In this document: positions 1 through 5,585 of the stretch, in pieces
How positions within the stretch are numbered: position 1 is the stretch's first letter
Layout of the letters: every line of letters starts with the position of its first letter
Assembly: GCA_902462065.1 (NCBI GenBank)
Contig: CABQAK010000053.1
Coordinates: 1 to 10,399, forward strand
DNA from: an uncultured Collinsella sp.
GTDB taxonomy: Bacteria; Actinomycetota; Coriobacteriia; Coriobacteriales; Coriobacteriaceae
Direction of reading: 5' to 3'
Length of the DNA: 10,399 nt
The notes under the pieces: generated by a model
The model's database searches: none
What the model saw: only the letters and a program-made list of their open reading frames with translations
What the model was told of the DNA's origin: nothing
Program-made: the position numbers and the translations under genes

Positions 1-1
1 A

Positions 2-52
2 CCTCGGGCTGTATGTTTGTGGGAATTAGCTAACCGAAAGGCTTACACGTGA
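2..52 (+). CDS. Possible C-terminal tail of an upstream gene (partial)
   Basis: One forward frame is open from the window edge for 16 codons (ending ...NRKAYT) and stops at a TGA at 50-52. That stop overlaps the GTG start of the pseudouridine synthase in the four bases GTGA, a common arrangement for translationally coupled genes. The visible piece is too short to identify. A membrane or lipoprotein-processing gene such as lspA often precedes RluA-type genes, but nothing in these residues shows it. The region could equally be non-coding. Confidence 0.25.
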   Translation, partial: PRAVCLWELANRKAYT

Positions 53-708
53 ACGAAGAACCTCAAGTCCTCTACTGCGACGCTTGGCTCATGGCCATCG
101 ACAAGCCCGCCGGCATGATCGTCCACGGCGACGGCACCGGCGAGCGCACACTTACCGACTACGCCAGCGACCTGCTGCTGGCGATGGGCGACGGCTTTGC
201 CGCGACCGACATGCAGCCGCTCAACCGCCTGGACCGCGACACCACCGGCGTGGTGTTGTTCTCGCTCGACAAGCAAACGCAGCCCGCCTTTGACCAGATG
301 GTCATCGACCACGCTTTCGAAAAGCACTACCTGGCGCTCGCCGAGGGCAAGATCGACTGGAACGAAAAGCTCATCGACAAGCCCATCGCCCGCGACCGCC
401 ACGATAGCCGCAAGATGCGCGTTGGCGCCAGCGGCAAGCCGTCTCAGACGCGTGTGAAGGTGCTCAAGCGTCTTAAGAGCCGTCGTGGCCTGCCCACGCG
501 CTCGTATATCGATGTCGAGCTGCTCACCGGCCGCAAGCACCAGATCCGCGTGCACCTGGCAAGCGAGCGCCATCCCCTGGTAGGCGACGACCTGTACGGC
601 ACGCCGCGTCCCTGCGGCCTGATGCTCCACGCCCACAGCGTGTCCTTCACGCATCCCGTAACCGGTGAGCACATCCACATCGAAGCCCCCTGCCCCTGGG
701 AGCCCTAA
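49..708 (+). CDS. RluA-family RNA pseudouridine synthase
   Basis: This enzyme isomerises specific uridines to pseudouridine in rRNA or tRNA. The 219-residue protein is a bare catalytic domain: it has no N-terminal S4 RNA-binding domain, unlike RluC and RluD. The family signature is clear. LNRLDRDTTGVVLF (about residues 58-71) contains the RLD motif, with D62 as the expected nucleophile. KHYLALAEG follows near residue 92, and GRKHQIRVHLA then PLVGDDLYG form the C-terminal signature. The GTG start at 49 is chosen because an AAAGG ribosome binding site lies about 8 nt upstream and because the protein then begins with the usual strand leading to VLYCDAWLMAIDKPAGM. The exact target base cannot be told from sequence. 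The gene ends just before a repeat-rich gap with a terminator. It is transcribed convergently with the minus-strand DeoR gene. Confidence 0.9.
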   Translation: MNEEPQVLYCDAWLMAIDKPAGMIVHGDGTGERTLTDYASDLLLAMGDGFAATDMQPLNRLDRDTTGVVLFSLDKQTQPAFDQMVIDHAFEKHYLALAEGKIDWNEKLIDKPIARDRHDSRKMRVGASGKPSQTRVKVLKRLKSRRGLPTRSYIDVELLTGRKHQIRVHLASERHPLVGDDLYGTPRPCGLMLHAHSVSFTHPVTGEHIHIEAPCPWEP

Positions 709-709
709 A

Positions 710-742
710 CCACCACAATGGGGACAGGCACCTTTGTGGCGG
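710..742. repeat. Extragenic palindrome, family B copy 1
   Basis: An imperfect hairpin starts 2 nt after the pseudouridine synthase stop. Arms 710-721 and 731-742 pair with two mismatches (712/740 and 719/733), around the loop GGACAGGCA. A second copy lies at 1080-1112, and both carry the core GGGGACAGGCACCTTTGTGG. Short palindromes of this kind are typical of REP elements moved by Y1 transposases, though no matching transposase for this family is visible here. It could act as a weak RNA stabiliser or terminator for the upstream gene. Confidence 0.75.
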
Positions 743-776
743 GTTTGCCGCAATGGCTCGGCCACGGCCCCAAAAC

Positions 777-993
777 GTCTCGATCTGTAACAGTTAGAAC
801 CCATTTTCCGGTCTATCTGTTACAGATCGAGACATTCGAATCCCCCTCAAGGGAAAATCTCAATCTGTAACAATAACTCGTCAAAATCGGTCCCAGATGT
901 TACAGATTGAGACAAAGGGACGTCGCGGTTCGGAAGTATCTCAATCTGTAACATCTAACCCACTTTTAACGGTCTAGTTGTTACAGACTTAGA
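777..993. repeat. Array of three tandem inverted-repeat units (family A)
   Basis: Three units each have 15-nt arms, TCTCAATCTGTAACA and its reverse complement, around a 25-nt spacer. The arms are 778-792/818-832 (a perfect pair, extended to 16 nt at 777-833, with G instead of A at one position), 858-872/898-912 (perfect) and 939-953/979-993 (right arm with two changes). The units are separated by 25 and 26 nt. The six arms therefore fall at 778, 818, 858, 898, 939 and 979, an almost exact 40-nt period with alternating orientation. The three inner spacers share a CGGTC core, and the first can extend the hairpin (795-801 with 810-815, one bulge). The two inter-unit spacers are unlike each other. 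The best family match is a BIME-like array of REP elements; there are no cas genes. Confidence 0.85.
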
Positions 994-1010
994 CAAACCG
1001 GCAGACAACG

Positions 1011-1046
1011 AAAGCGGCAACGCCCGTGATGGACGTTGCCGCTTTT
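1011..1046 (+). terminator. Probable intrinsic terminator
   Basis: A perfect 12-bp stem (AAAGCGGCAACG at 1011-1022 with its complement at 1034-1045) encloses an 11-nt loop. On the plus strand it is followed by TTTTCTATT, a short U-run suitable for ending the pseudouridine synthase transcript. On the minus strand the stem ends in CTTTCGTTG, a poorer U-run, so it may only partly stop transcription from the convergent DeoR operon. A small 6-bp inverted repeat (1054-1059/1066-1071) follows. Confidence 0.7.
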
Positions 1047-1079
1047 CTATTGAGAAAACTACTCGGTTTTCGTTACTAA

Positions 1080-1112
1080 CCACCACAGCGGGGACAGGCA
1101 CCTTTGTGGTGG
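1080..1112. repeat. Extragenic palindrome, family B copy 2
   Basis: This is the second copy of the repeat at 710-742, in the same orientation. Arms CCACCACA and TGTGGTGG pair perfectly and the stem continues to GG/CC past a wobble and one mismatch; the loop GGACAGGCA is the same as in copy 1. GGGGACAGG at 1090-1098 can alternatively pair with CCTGTCCCC at 1125-1133, just downstream of the DeoR stop codon. The two B copies bracket the family A array and the terminator. Confidence 0.75.
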
Positions 1113-1138
1113 CTTTGGCCTTGTCCTGTCCCCTGCCG

Positions 1139-1885
1139 CTAGACCGTGATGACGTTATCCATCGTCTGGTATTTGGCTGGTACTTCGCCCGCAGTAATAA
1201 TCGTTGCGTCGCGGAAGTCCGCAAACTTGACGGGCGCCACCATGCCAAATTTACTGGCATCCGAGATTACGAAGCGCTTGGCGGTATGGCGCATCGAGAT
1301 GCGCTTGACCTGCGCTTCCTCGATATCCGGCGTGGTGAGACCTTGCTCGGCGGCGATACCATTGGAACCCCAAAAGCCGCAGTTGAAGTTATAGCGGTCC
1401 AGAGTTGCCAAGGCATCGGGACCGACGAGCGCCTCGGTCTCGGGCTTGAGCTCGCCGCCCAGTACCACGGTGCGCATGCCGCGCAGAGCGAGATGCTGAG
1501 CATGGAGCACGGAGTCGGTCACATAGGTGACGCCCTCAAGGCGCGGAAGATGCTCGATGAGCCTAAGCGTCGTCGAACCTGAATCGATGTACACAAAGCT
1601 CTCGGGCTCCACAAGCGCCGCCGCACGGGCGCAGACGCGCTCCTTGTCATCATTATGGAGATCGCTGCGCTCGTTGATCGTCAGGTCGCGCGTCACGTGC
1701 GCGCGCTCCAGACTTGTCGCACCTCCGTGCACCTTGGCGATACGGTGTGCTCGGTCGAGCGTCTGCAGGTCGCGCCGAATAGTAGACGCCGTCACGCCCA
1801 GGGCCTCAGCAAGCTCCGGCACGGTAACCGAGCCGGTCTGCTGCACCATCGACACGATCTCGTTGAGCCTATCTTCCGCAAGCAT
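1139..1885 (-). CDS. DeoR-family transcriptional regulator
   Basis: This cytoplasmic DNA-binding regulator usually represses sugar or sugar-phosphate catabolism genes and is released by a phosphorylated sugar. The 248 residues match the family length. The N-terminal winged helix-turn-helix is canonical: ELAEALGVTASTIRRDLQTL (24-43), then RIAKVHGGA (48-56). The C-terminal DeoR sensor domain has DSGSTTLRLIEHL (101-113), VLGGEL (141-146), NCGFWGSNGI (168-177), GLTTPDIEEAQVK (182-194) and VISDASKFG (206-214). The ATG at 1885 is preceded by a strong GAGGAGGAG that overlaps the stop of the oxidoreductase gene. Only 3 nt separate the two genes, so they are surely co-transcribed and translationally coupled. 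The natural inference is control of its own operon through the repeats at 3019-3146. The inducer is unknown. Confidence 0.93.
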   Translation of the reverse strand: MLAEDRLNEIVSMVQQTGSVTVPELAEALGVTASTIRRDLQTLDRAHRIAKVHGGATSLERAHVTRDLTINERSDLHNDDKERVCARAAALVEPESFVYIDSGSTTLRLIEHLPRLEGVTYVTDSVLHAQHLALRGMRTVVLGGELKPETEALVGPDALATLDRYNFNCGFWGSNGIAAEQGLTTPDIEEAQVKRISMRHTAKRFVISDASKFGMVAPVKFADFRDATIITAGEVPAKYQTMDNVITV

Positions 1886-1888
1886 CGT

Positions 1889-2968
1889 TTACTCCTCCTC
1901 GGGGTACACGACTCCCCAATCGGCACGGAGCTTGGTCATCAGCTCCATAACATCGGAAGCATAGCCCAGGAGCTCGCGCTTCGAATCATCGCCGGCAACG
2001 GCCTTCTCCAGGTCGGCCATCTCGTAGCACAGTGCGTAGGCCTCGGTGCCAGCGTGGGCCTCCTCGCGGTGACCGTCTGCAGTCCACACGATGGTCGCAT
2101 GGTCGGCACGCGGATACTCGTTGACCTCGATATAACACTTGTCGAAGCTGATAACCGAGCGTTTGGGCTGCTTGGAGTGGAGCGTAAGGCTCACCACGCC
2201 CAGCTGCTGCTCGGCGTTACGGCAGACAATGCCACCCGCGACGTCAACGCCAGTCTCGCAGGTATTGCCCAGCGAAACGACCTCGGCGGGCTGGCTTGCC
2301 ATAAACAGGCGCATGACGGAGAGCGCATACACGCCAATGTCGAGCATGGCGCCGCCGGCAAGACTGCGATTGTAGAAGCGGTTGGTCAGGTCGCCGTACT
2401 CCTTATAGCTACCAAAGTTGAGCTGGGCGAGGTTCATGCGGCCAAAGTCGCCCGCATCCATGCGACGGCGCAGCTCCTGATACAGCGGCATGTGGAGCAC
2501 CGTGGTGGCATCCATAAGGACCACGTTGTGCTCGTCGGCGATGGTACGGGCCTCGTCGAGCTCGGCAGAGTTGAGGGTAATGGCCTTCTCGCAGAGCACG
2601 TGCTTGCCGGCCGCCAGCGCGGCACGCAGATAGGTGATATGCGTGTTGTGCGGCGTGGTGATATAGACGGCGTCGATATCCGGATCGGCATAGAGGTCCT
2701 CAACCGTTTCATAGACCTTCTCGATGCCATACTGCTCAGCAAAAGCCTGGGCCTTGGACAGCGTGCGGTTGGCGACGCCCGCAAGCTTGCGGCCGGCCAG
2801 CGCGAGGGACTGAGCCATTTGGTTGGCGATAACGCCACAACCGATCACAGCCCAGCGAAGCTCGGGAGCCGTAAAGATGTCGTTAGGGAACGGCTTATCC
2901 TGGACCGAAGCGAACGCTGCTTTTGCGGCTGCCGCGGAGTCGAGTGGAGCCTGCTTGGAATCTGCCAT
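1889..2968 (-). CDS. Gfo/Idh/MocA-family NAD(P)-dependent oxidoreductase
   Basis: This predicted cytosolic dehydrogenase has 359 residues from the chosen start. An N-terminal Rossmann fold carries RWAVIGCGVIANQ (38-50) with the GxGxxA nucleotide-binding loop. AVYITTPHNTHITY (100-113) and VLCEKAITLNSAEL (124-137) follow, the latter holding the family EK motif with K128 as a catalytic candidate; Ala replaces the usual Pro after it. The C-terminal substrate domain has GGAMLDIGVYAL (205-216), whose Asp (D210) is typical of the dihydrodiol dehydrogenase/sugar dehydrogenase branch. The start at 2968 is preferred because AGGAGG lies 6 nt upstream. An in-frame ATG at 2986 has a poor ribosome binding site, and the open frame reaches 3112. 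The substrate, probably a sugar or polyol, is not determined by the sequence. It is the first gene of the operon with the DeoR regulator. Confidence 0.9.
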   Translation of the reverse strand: MADSKQAPLDSAAAAKAAFASVQDKPFPNDIFTAPELRWAVIGCGVIANQMAQSLALAGRKLAGVANRTLSKAQAFAEQYGIEKVYETVEDLYADPDIDAVYITTPHNTHITYLRAALAAGKHVLCEKAITLNSAELDEARTIADEHNVVLMDATTVLHMPLYQELRRRMDAGDFGRMNLAQLNFGSYKEYGDLTNRFYNRSLAGGAMLDIGVYALSVMRLFMASQPAEVVSLGNTCETGVDVAGGIVCRNAEQQLGVVSLTLHSKQPKRSVISFDKCYIEVNEYPRADHATIVWTADGHREEAHAGTEAYALCYEMADLEKAVAGDDSKRELLGYASDVMELMTKLRADWGVVYPEEE

Positions 2969-3010
2969 ATGTGCCTCCTGAGTCATCGGAAGTTCTTCAT
3001 TTCCAACAGC

Positions 3011-3016
3011 CTTATA
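3011..3016 (-). promoter_or_regulatory. Candidate -10 box of the oxidoreductase-DeoR operon
   Basis: TATAAG on the minus strand lies about 43 nt before the oxidoreductase ATG. No convincing -35 is seen at 17 nt spacing (ACATAC). A 13-nt near-palindrome abuts it on the upstream side, so an activator-dependent or repressor-covered promoter is possible. This is weak evidence on its own. Confidence 0.3.
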
Positions 3017-3018
3017 TT

Positions 3019-3146
3019 CGCACAAATGCGCGCGTATGTGCGTACTTCTGCGTATGTTACCGCCATATGAACAAAATTCAGCAGCAGACAACGCATTTAC
3101 ACGCATAGTCACGCAATCCTACGCAAGCCACTACGCACAAATGCGC
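3019..3146 (-). promoter_or_regulatory. Operator-like repeat cluster upstream of the oxidoreductase operon
   Basis: The region between the oxidoreductase and the REP elements has many copies of one pentamer in two clusters of opposite orientation. On the plus strand, ACGCA occurs at 3091, 3101, 3111 and 3121, exactly 10 nt apart, and again at 3133. GCGTA occurs at 3032, 3040 and 3050. The 13-mer CGCACAAATGCGC, itself a near-palindrome, appears identically at 3019-3031 and 3134-3146, closing the cluster at both ends. The 10-nt phasing puts the sites on one face of the helix, as expected for cooperative binding of a regulator. The adjacent DeoR protein is the obvious candidate, by inference only. 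Confidence 0.6.
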
Positions 3147-3152
3147 ATCACC

Positions 3153-3236
3153 TAATCCCCTGGGGACGGAGGAAAACGGATCATCTTTTACGCGGAAAGC
3201 TGAGATGATCCGTTAGGGACGGAGGAAAGCGGATCA
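3153..3236. repeat. REP-like repeats, family C, left pair
   Basis: Two direct copies of a 31-nt repeat lie at 3153-3183 (two changes from the copy at 4141) and 3206-3236 (three changes). Both contain GACGGAGGAAA and end in CGGATCA. Between them, AACGGATCATC at 3175-3185 pairs with GATGATCCGTT at 3204-3214 to form an 11-bp hairpin. The second copy lies inside the 3' end of the transposase reading frame. Together with 4141-4224 the repeats bracket the transposase, the usual layout of a REP-associated transposase unit. Confidence 0.85.
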
Positions 3237-4018
3237 TTTGAGGCGTCCCGCCAGCCAGCAGTTGCCCTTTTAACCGTTGCCTCACCGAGTCCGCAACAAC
3301 GCACAATCTGACCGACTGTCACGCCGGCCTTTCGTGCGCGTATCATGATTGCACTACGTTGATTCTTATCGAGTGCCTTAATATCGCAGGCATCAAACGG
3401 GTCCGCGAATTGTCGAATAAGCTTCATCGCATCTTCGTCTGAAAGCTTTTCACGCATTCCATAAGTTATTGAATCTAACTTCAGGACATCGTAAAGATGC
3501 CTTAGGTATGCGGGCTGATCAACACACAGCGAAGACAGTTCTTGAACTCGGCACATATCGCAAAACGCAAATTCATCATGCCCCAATACAAACGCATTCA
3601 GGCTCGACCATCGATATCCAAGAATGGAACCACCATACGCCCTGACGGGGTTTAGATGTATATAATCGATTGCAGTAAGAAAATGACTGTCATCTAAGAC
3701 AGGAGTACTGTAAAAGCGGTCCTGAAACAAATGACCGACACGCTGGTGCCTTGTATTGAAATTAAGCACATATGAGGAGAGAGCCCGCTTCATTGAGGGA
3801 GACATGGCATCCATTGGATCTTCCAATACTAGATGGAAGTGATTGGACATAAAGCACCATGACAAAATCGAGATATCCGACTGGCGAAAACACTTTTTGA
3901 GACGATGAAGCAATGCCATGCGATCGTCGTCATCCTCAAAAATGAGCTGATGAGCATTGCCTCTAGCGGTTACATGATATAGCCCGGTGGATGACTTTTG
4001 ACGTGGCTGACGGGACAT
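3188..4018 (-). CDS. REP-associated tyrosine transposase (Y1, HUH family)
   Basis: This single-strand DNA transposase of the IS200/TnpA-REP type has 276 residues. It is thought to bind and cleave REP palindromes rather than mobilise an ordinary insertion sequence. GLYHVTARGNAHQLIFEDD (12-30) opens the Y1 domain. SNHFHLVLE (58-66) holds the HUH metal-binding His pair (H60, H62). SSYVLNFNTRHQRVGHLFQDRF (81-102) carries the likely nucleophile Y83, and AIDYIHLNPVRA (116-127) is a family hallmark. A C-terminal helix-turn-helix-like segment is near 233-251. The ATG at 4018 has AAAGGAG 7 nt upstream; a longer open frame to 4138 lacks such a site. The last ~16 residues (from N261) are encoded by REP repeat DNA, so the tail is probably acquired. 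The gene looks AT-richer than its neighbours, which suits a mobile origin. The catalytic residues appear intact. Confidence 0.92.
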   Translation of the reverse strand: MSRQPRQKSSTGLYHVTARGNAHQLIFEDDDDRMALLHRLKKCFRQSDISILSWCFMSNHFHLVLEDPMDAMSPSMKRALSSYVLNFNTRHQRVGHLFQDRFYSTPVLDDSHFLTAIDYIHLNPVRAYGGSILGYRWSSLNAFVLGHDEFAFCDMCRVQELSSLCVDQPAYLRHLYDVLKLDSITYGMREKLSDEDAMKLIRQFADPFDACDIKALDKNQRSAIMIRARKAGVTVGQIVRCCGLGEATVKRATAGWRDASNDPLSSVPNGSSQLSA

Positions 4019-4140
4019 CTTGGCTCCTTTCGCTGAACGATTTAACGGCGGGCAGTAGCCAATATGCGAAAGTGCCAAACATGCAAGCCCATGAAAGGTA
4101 TTACCCGTTTGAAACGAGCCCCATTCCAAATCATGCAAAA

Positions 4141-4224
4141 TGATCCCTTGGGGACGGAGGAAAACGGATCACCGGCGCCCTTGCGGACGGTAATGATCCG
4201 TTTTCCTCCGTCCCCAAGGGATCA
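4141..4224. repeat. REP-like repeats, family C, right inverted pair
   Basis: Two copies of the 31-nt repeat face each other as a perfect inverted repeat: 4141-4171 and 4194-4224, around a 22-nt loop. The left copy has the same orientation as the two copies at 3153-3236. A perfect 31-bp match suggests a recent origin or active maintenance. The outer end touches the U-run of the ribosomal operon terminator, so this element sits exactly at the operon's downstream boundary. Confidence 0.9.
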
Positions 4225-4260
4225 AAAAAGGCCCGGGTGCCGTGGGGCATCCGGGCCTTT
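4224..4260 (-). terminator. Intrinsic terminator of the ribosomal operon
   Basis: Read on the minus strand, this is a 12-bp stem: GGCCCGG/CCGGGCC (4251-4257 with 4230-4236), one G-T pair, then TGCC/GGCA around a 4-nt loop (4242-4245). Six T residues follow. It lies about 26 nt past the rplX stop, so transcription of the operon ends after rplX instead of running on into rplE. Confidence 0.92.
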
Positions 4261-4286
4261 GCTAGCAACTTGATGTTGCGGGCAGC

Positions 4287-4592
4287 TTAGAACTTGTGGC
4301 CGCACTTCTTGCAGACGCGCAGCTTGTTCTTGCCGTCCTTCTCGTGACCGACGCGGGTAACCTTACCGCACTCGGGGCAAACGAGATTGACGTTGGAGGC
4401 ATCGATGGGAGCCTCCTGCGAAACGATGCCGCCCTGCTGGTTGGCAGCGTTGGGCTTGACGGCCTTCTTGACGACCGAAACGCCCTCGACAACGACCTTG
4501 TTCTCGGCGGGGAGAGCACGCAGGATAACGCCCTGCTTGCCGCGATCCTTACCAGAGAGAACCTGGACCTTATCGCCCTTCTTGATATACAT
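4287..4592 (-). CDS. rplX: Large-subunit ribosomal protein L24
   Basis: L24 is an early assembly initiator of the 50S subunit that binds domain I of 23S rRNA. The 101-residue protein starts with a KOW domain (KKGDKVQVLSGKDRGKQGVI, 4-23). The conserved ASNVNLVCPECGKVTRVG segment (65-82) follows. Four cysteines, C72-x2-C75 and C94-x2-C97, form a likely zinc ribbon, the cysteine-bearing version of L24 also found in many Firmicutes. The start codon lies 13 nt after the rplN stop, with GGGGAG upstream. This is the last gene before the operon terminator; rplE, which usually follows, is absent. Confidence 0.97.
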   Translation of the reverse strand: MYIKKGDKVQVLSGKDRGKQGVILRALPAENKVVVEGVSVVKKAVKPNAANQQGGIVSQEAPIDASNVNLVCPECGKVTRVGHEKDGKNKLRVCKKCGHKF

Positions 4593-4605
4593 ATATCTCC
4601 CCTAA

Positions 4606-4974
4606 CTACAGGGTCTCGGGAGCGAGCGAGACGATCTTCATGTACTTCTTGTCACGAAGCTCGCGAGCGACGGGCCCGAAGATACGGGTGCCGACGGGCG
4701 AACCATCGTTGTTGATGACAACGCAGGCGTTCTCATCAAAGCGAATGTAGGAGCCATCCTTGCGGCGGATCTCCTTAACGGTGCGAACGACGACGCAACG
4801 GACAACGTCCTTCTTCTTGACGTTGGCGCCAGGGGTAGCCTCCTGGACAGCACCGATGAACACATCGCCGATGCCTGCATAACGACGCTTGGAACCGCCA
4901 AGCACCTTGATGCAGCGAATCTTGCGAGCGCCGGAGTTGTCGGCGACGTTCAGCATGGTTTGCATCTGAATCAT
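4606..4974 (-). CDS. rplN: Large-subunit ribosomal protein L14
   Basis: L14 is a 23S rRNA-binding protein at the subunit interface, contacting 16S helix 14 and forming the docking surface for RsfS and translation factors. The 122 residues are the standard family length. MIQMQTMLNVADNSGARKIRC (1-21) and the basic GGSKRRYAGIGD segment (26-37) are diagnostic, as is the C-terminal GPVARELRDKKYMKIVSLAPE. The ATG has a GGAGGAA ribosome binding site 8 nt upstream. In Escherichia coli rplN opens the spc operon; here it follows rpsQ across a 118-nt gap that can form a three-way-junction RNA. Confidence 0.98.
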   Translation of the reverse strand: MIQMQTMLNVADNSGARKIRCIKVLGGSKRRYAGIGDVFIGAVQEATPGANVKKKDVVRCVVVRTVKEIRRKDGSYIRFDENACVVINNDGSPVGTRIFGPVARELRDKKYMKIVSLAPETL

Positions 4975-4999
4975 GGTAGATGTTCCTCCGAACTAAGAA

Positions 5000-5065
5000 C
5001 CGAAGAGAGGTGCGCAGCCTTTAGGCGGCCTGTGGTATGCAAACCAGGCATACGCACATCTTCGG
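5000..5065 (-). promoter_or_regulatory. Candidate structured RNA (three-way junction) before rplN
   Basis: The rpsQ-rplN gap (4975-5092) can form a closed structure on the minus-strand RNA. A 6-bp closing stem joins 5060-5065 with 5000-5005 (CCGAAG/CTTCGG). Inside it, a 10-bp hairpin with one bulged base pairs 5048-5058 with 5031-5040 (loop 5041-5047). A smaller hairpin pairs 5024-5029 with 5014-5019 (tetraloop 5020-5023, one mismatch). The rplN ribosome binding site lies about 10 nt downstream. A further 5-bp hairpin (5086-5090/5075-5079) follows the rpsQ stop. The position equals the S10/spc operon junction of other bacteria. No good promoter was found here (best guess TTGTAC with TATGCC, weak). 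Confidence 0.5.
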
Positions 5066-5092
5066 AAACGTACAAGTCGTAAGAGCGACTGC

Positions 5093-5353
5093 TTATTTAG
5101 CGCGCTCGACGACCTCGATGAGGCGCCAACGCTTCATCTTGGACATAGGACGGGTCTCCATAACGCGGACGGTATCGCCCACGCCAGCCGTGCACTCCTC
5201 GTCGTGAGCGTGCAGCTTCTTGGAGCTGGTCATCATCTTGCCGTACTTGGGGTGACGCTTGCGCTCGGTGATGGTGACGACAATGGTCTTGGCACCGGAG
5301 ACGGAGGTAACGACACCCGTACGGACCTTACGCGAGTTACGCGAATCAGTCAT
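5093..5353 (-). CDS. rpsQ: Small-subunit ribosomal protein S17
   Basis: S17 is an OB-fold primary 16S rRNA-binding protein needed for early 30S assembly. The 86 residues match the family. RNSRKVRTGVVTSVSGAKTIVV (5-26) and ERKRHPKYGKMM (30-41) are hallmarks, followed by HDEECTAGVGDTVRVMETRPMSKMKRWRL (50-78). The ATG has AAGGAGA 6 nt upstream and lies 16 nt after the rpmC stop. A structured 118-nt gap follows before rplN. Confidence 0.97.
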   Translation of the reverse strand: MTDSRNSRKVRTGVVTSVSGAKTIVVTITERKRHPKYGKMMTSSKKLHAHDEECTAGVGDTVRVMETRPMSKMKRWRLIEVVERAK

Positions 5354-5369
5354 GTTCTCTCCTTAGGTC

Positions 5370-5585
5370 CTACTCGGCGACAGCGGACTTCTCCGCTGCG
5401 ATCTCGCGGGCGCGCTGCTCCGTGAGGACGCGAGCGATGTCCTTCTTCACGGTGTTGACGCGAGCGGTGTTGTCCAGCTGGCTGGTGGCCATCTGGAAAC
5501 GAAGGTTAAAGAGCTCGGCGCGCATTTCCTTCAGCTTCTCAACGAGCTGAGCGTCCGAGAGCTCACGAATCTCTGCGGGCTTCAT
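5370..5585 (-). CDS. rpmC: Large-subunit ribosomal protein L29
   Basis: L29 is a small helical-hairpin protein near the exit tunnel that, with L23, forms part of the docking site for trigger factor and SRP. The 71-residue protein has the diagnostic ELSDAQLVEKLKEMRAELFNLRFQ (8-31), TSQLDNTARVNTVKKDIARVLT (34-55) and a short charged tail. Its ATG shares one base with the rplP stop (TAATG), so translation is coupled to L16. Confidence 0.96.
   Translation of the reverse strand: MKPAEIRELSDAQLVEKLKEMRAELFNLRFQMATSQLDNTARVNTVKKDIARVLTEQRAREIAAEKSAVAE

Noticed and set aside
777..993. CRISPR array (short repeats with 25-nt spacers)
   Set aside because: The repeats alternate in orientation, are only 15 nt, and the inner spacers resemble each other. 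There are no cas genes. It fits inverted-repeat units better.
955..1260. Minus-strand reading frame across the repeat region and the DeoR 3' end
   Set aside because: It overlaps the DeoR gene out of frame and is built largely from repeat and terminator DNA.
1655..3070. 471-codon plus-strand reading frame opposite the DeoR and oxidoreductase genes
   Set aside because: Both minus-strand genes have full family motifs and good ribosome binding sites, while this frame has neither.
4019..4138. 40-residue N-terminal extension of the transposase
   Set aside because: The Y1 domain starts soon after the ATG at 4018, which has AAAGGAG upstream; the longer start has no such site.
5021..5059. 12-codon cysteine-rich frame (MCVCLVCIPQAA) before rplN as a leader peptide
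   Set aside because: It has no ribosome binding site, and its sequence is fully explained by the 10-bp hairpin arms.
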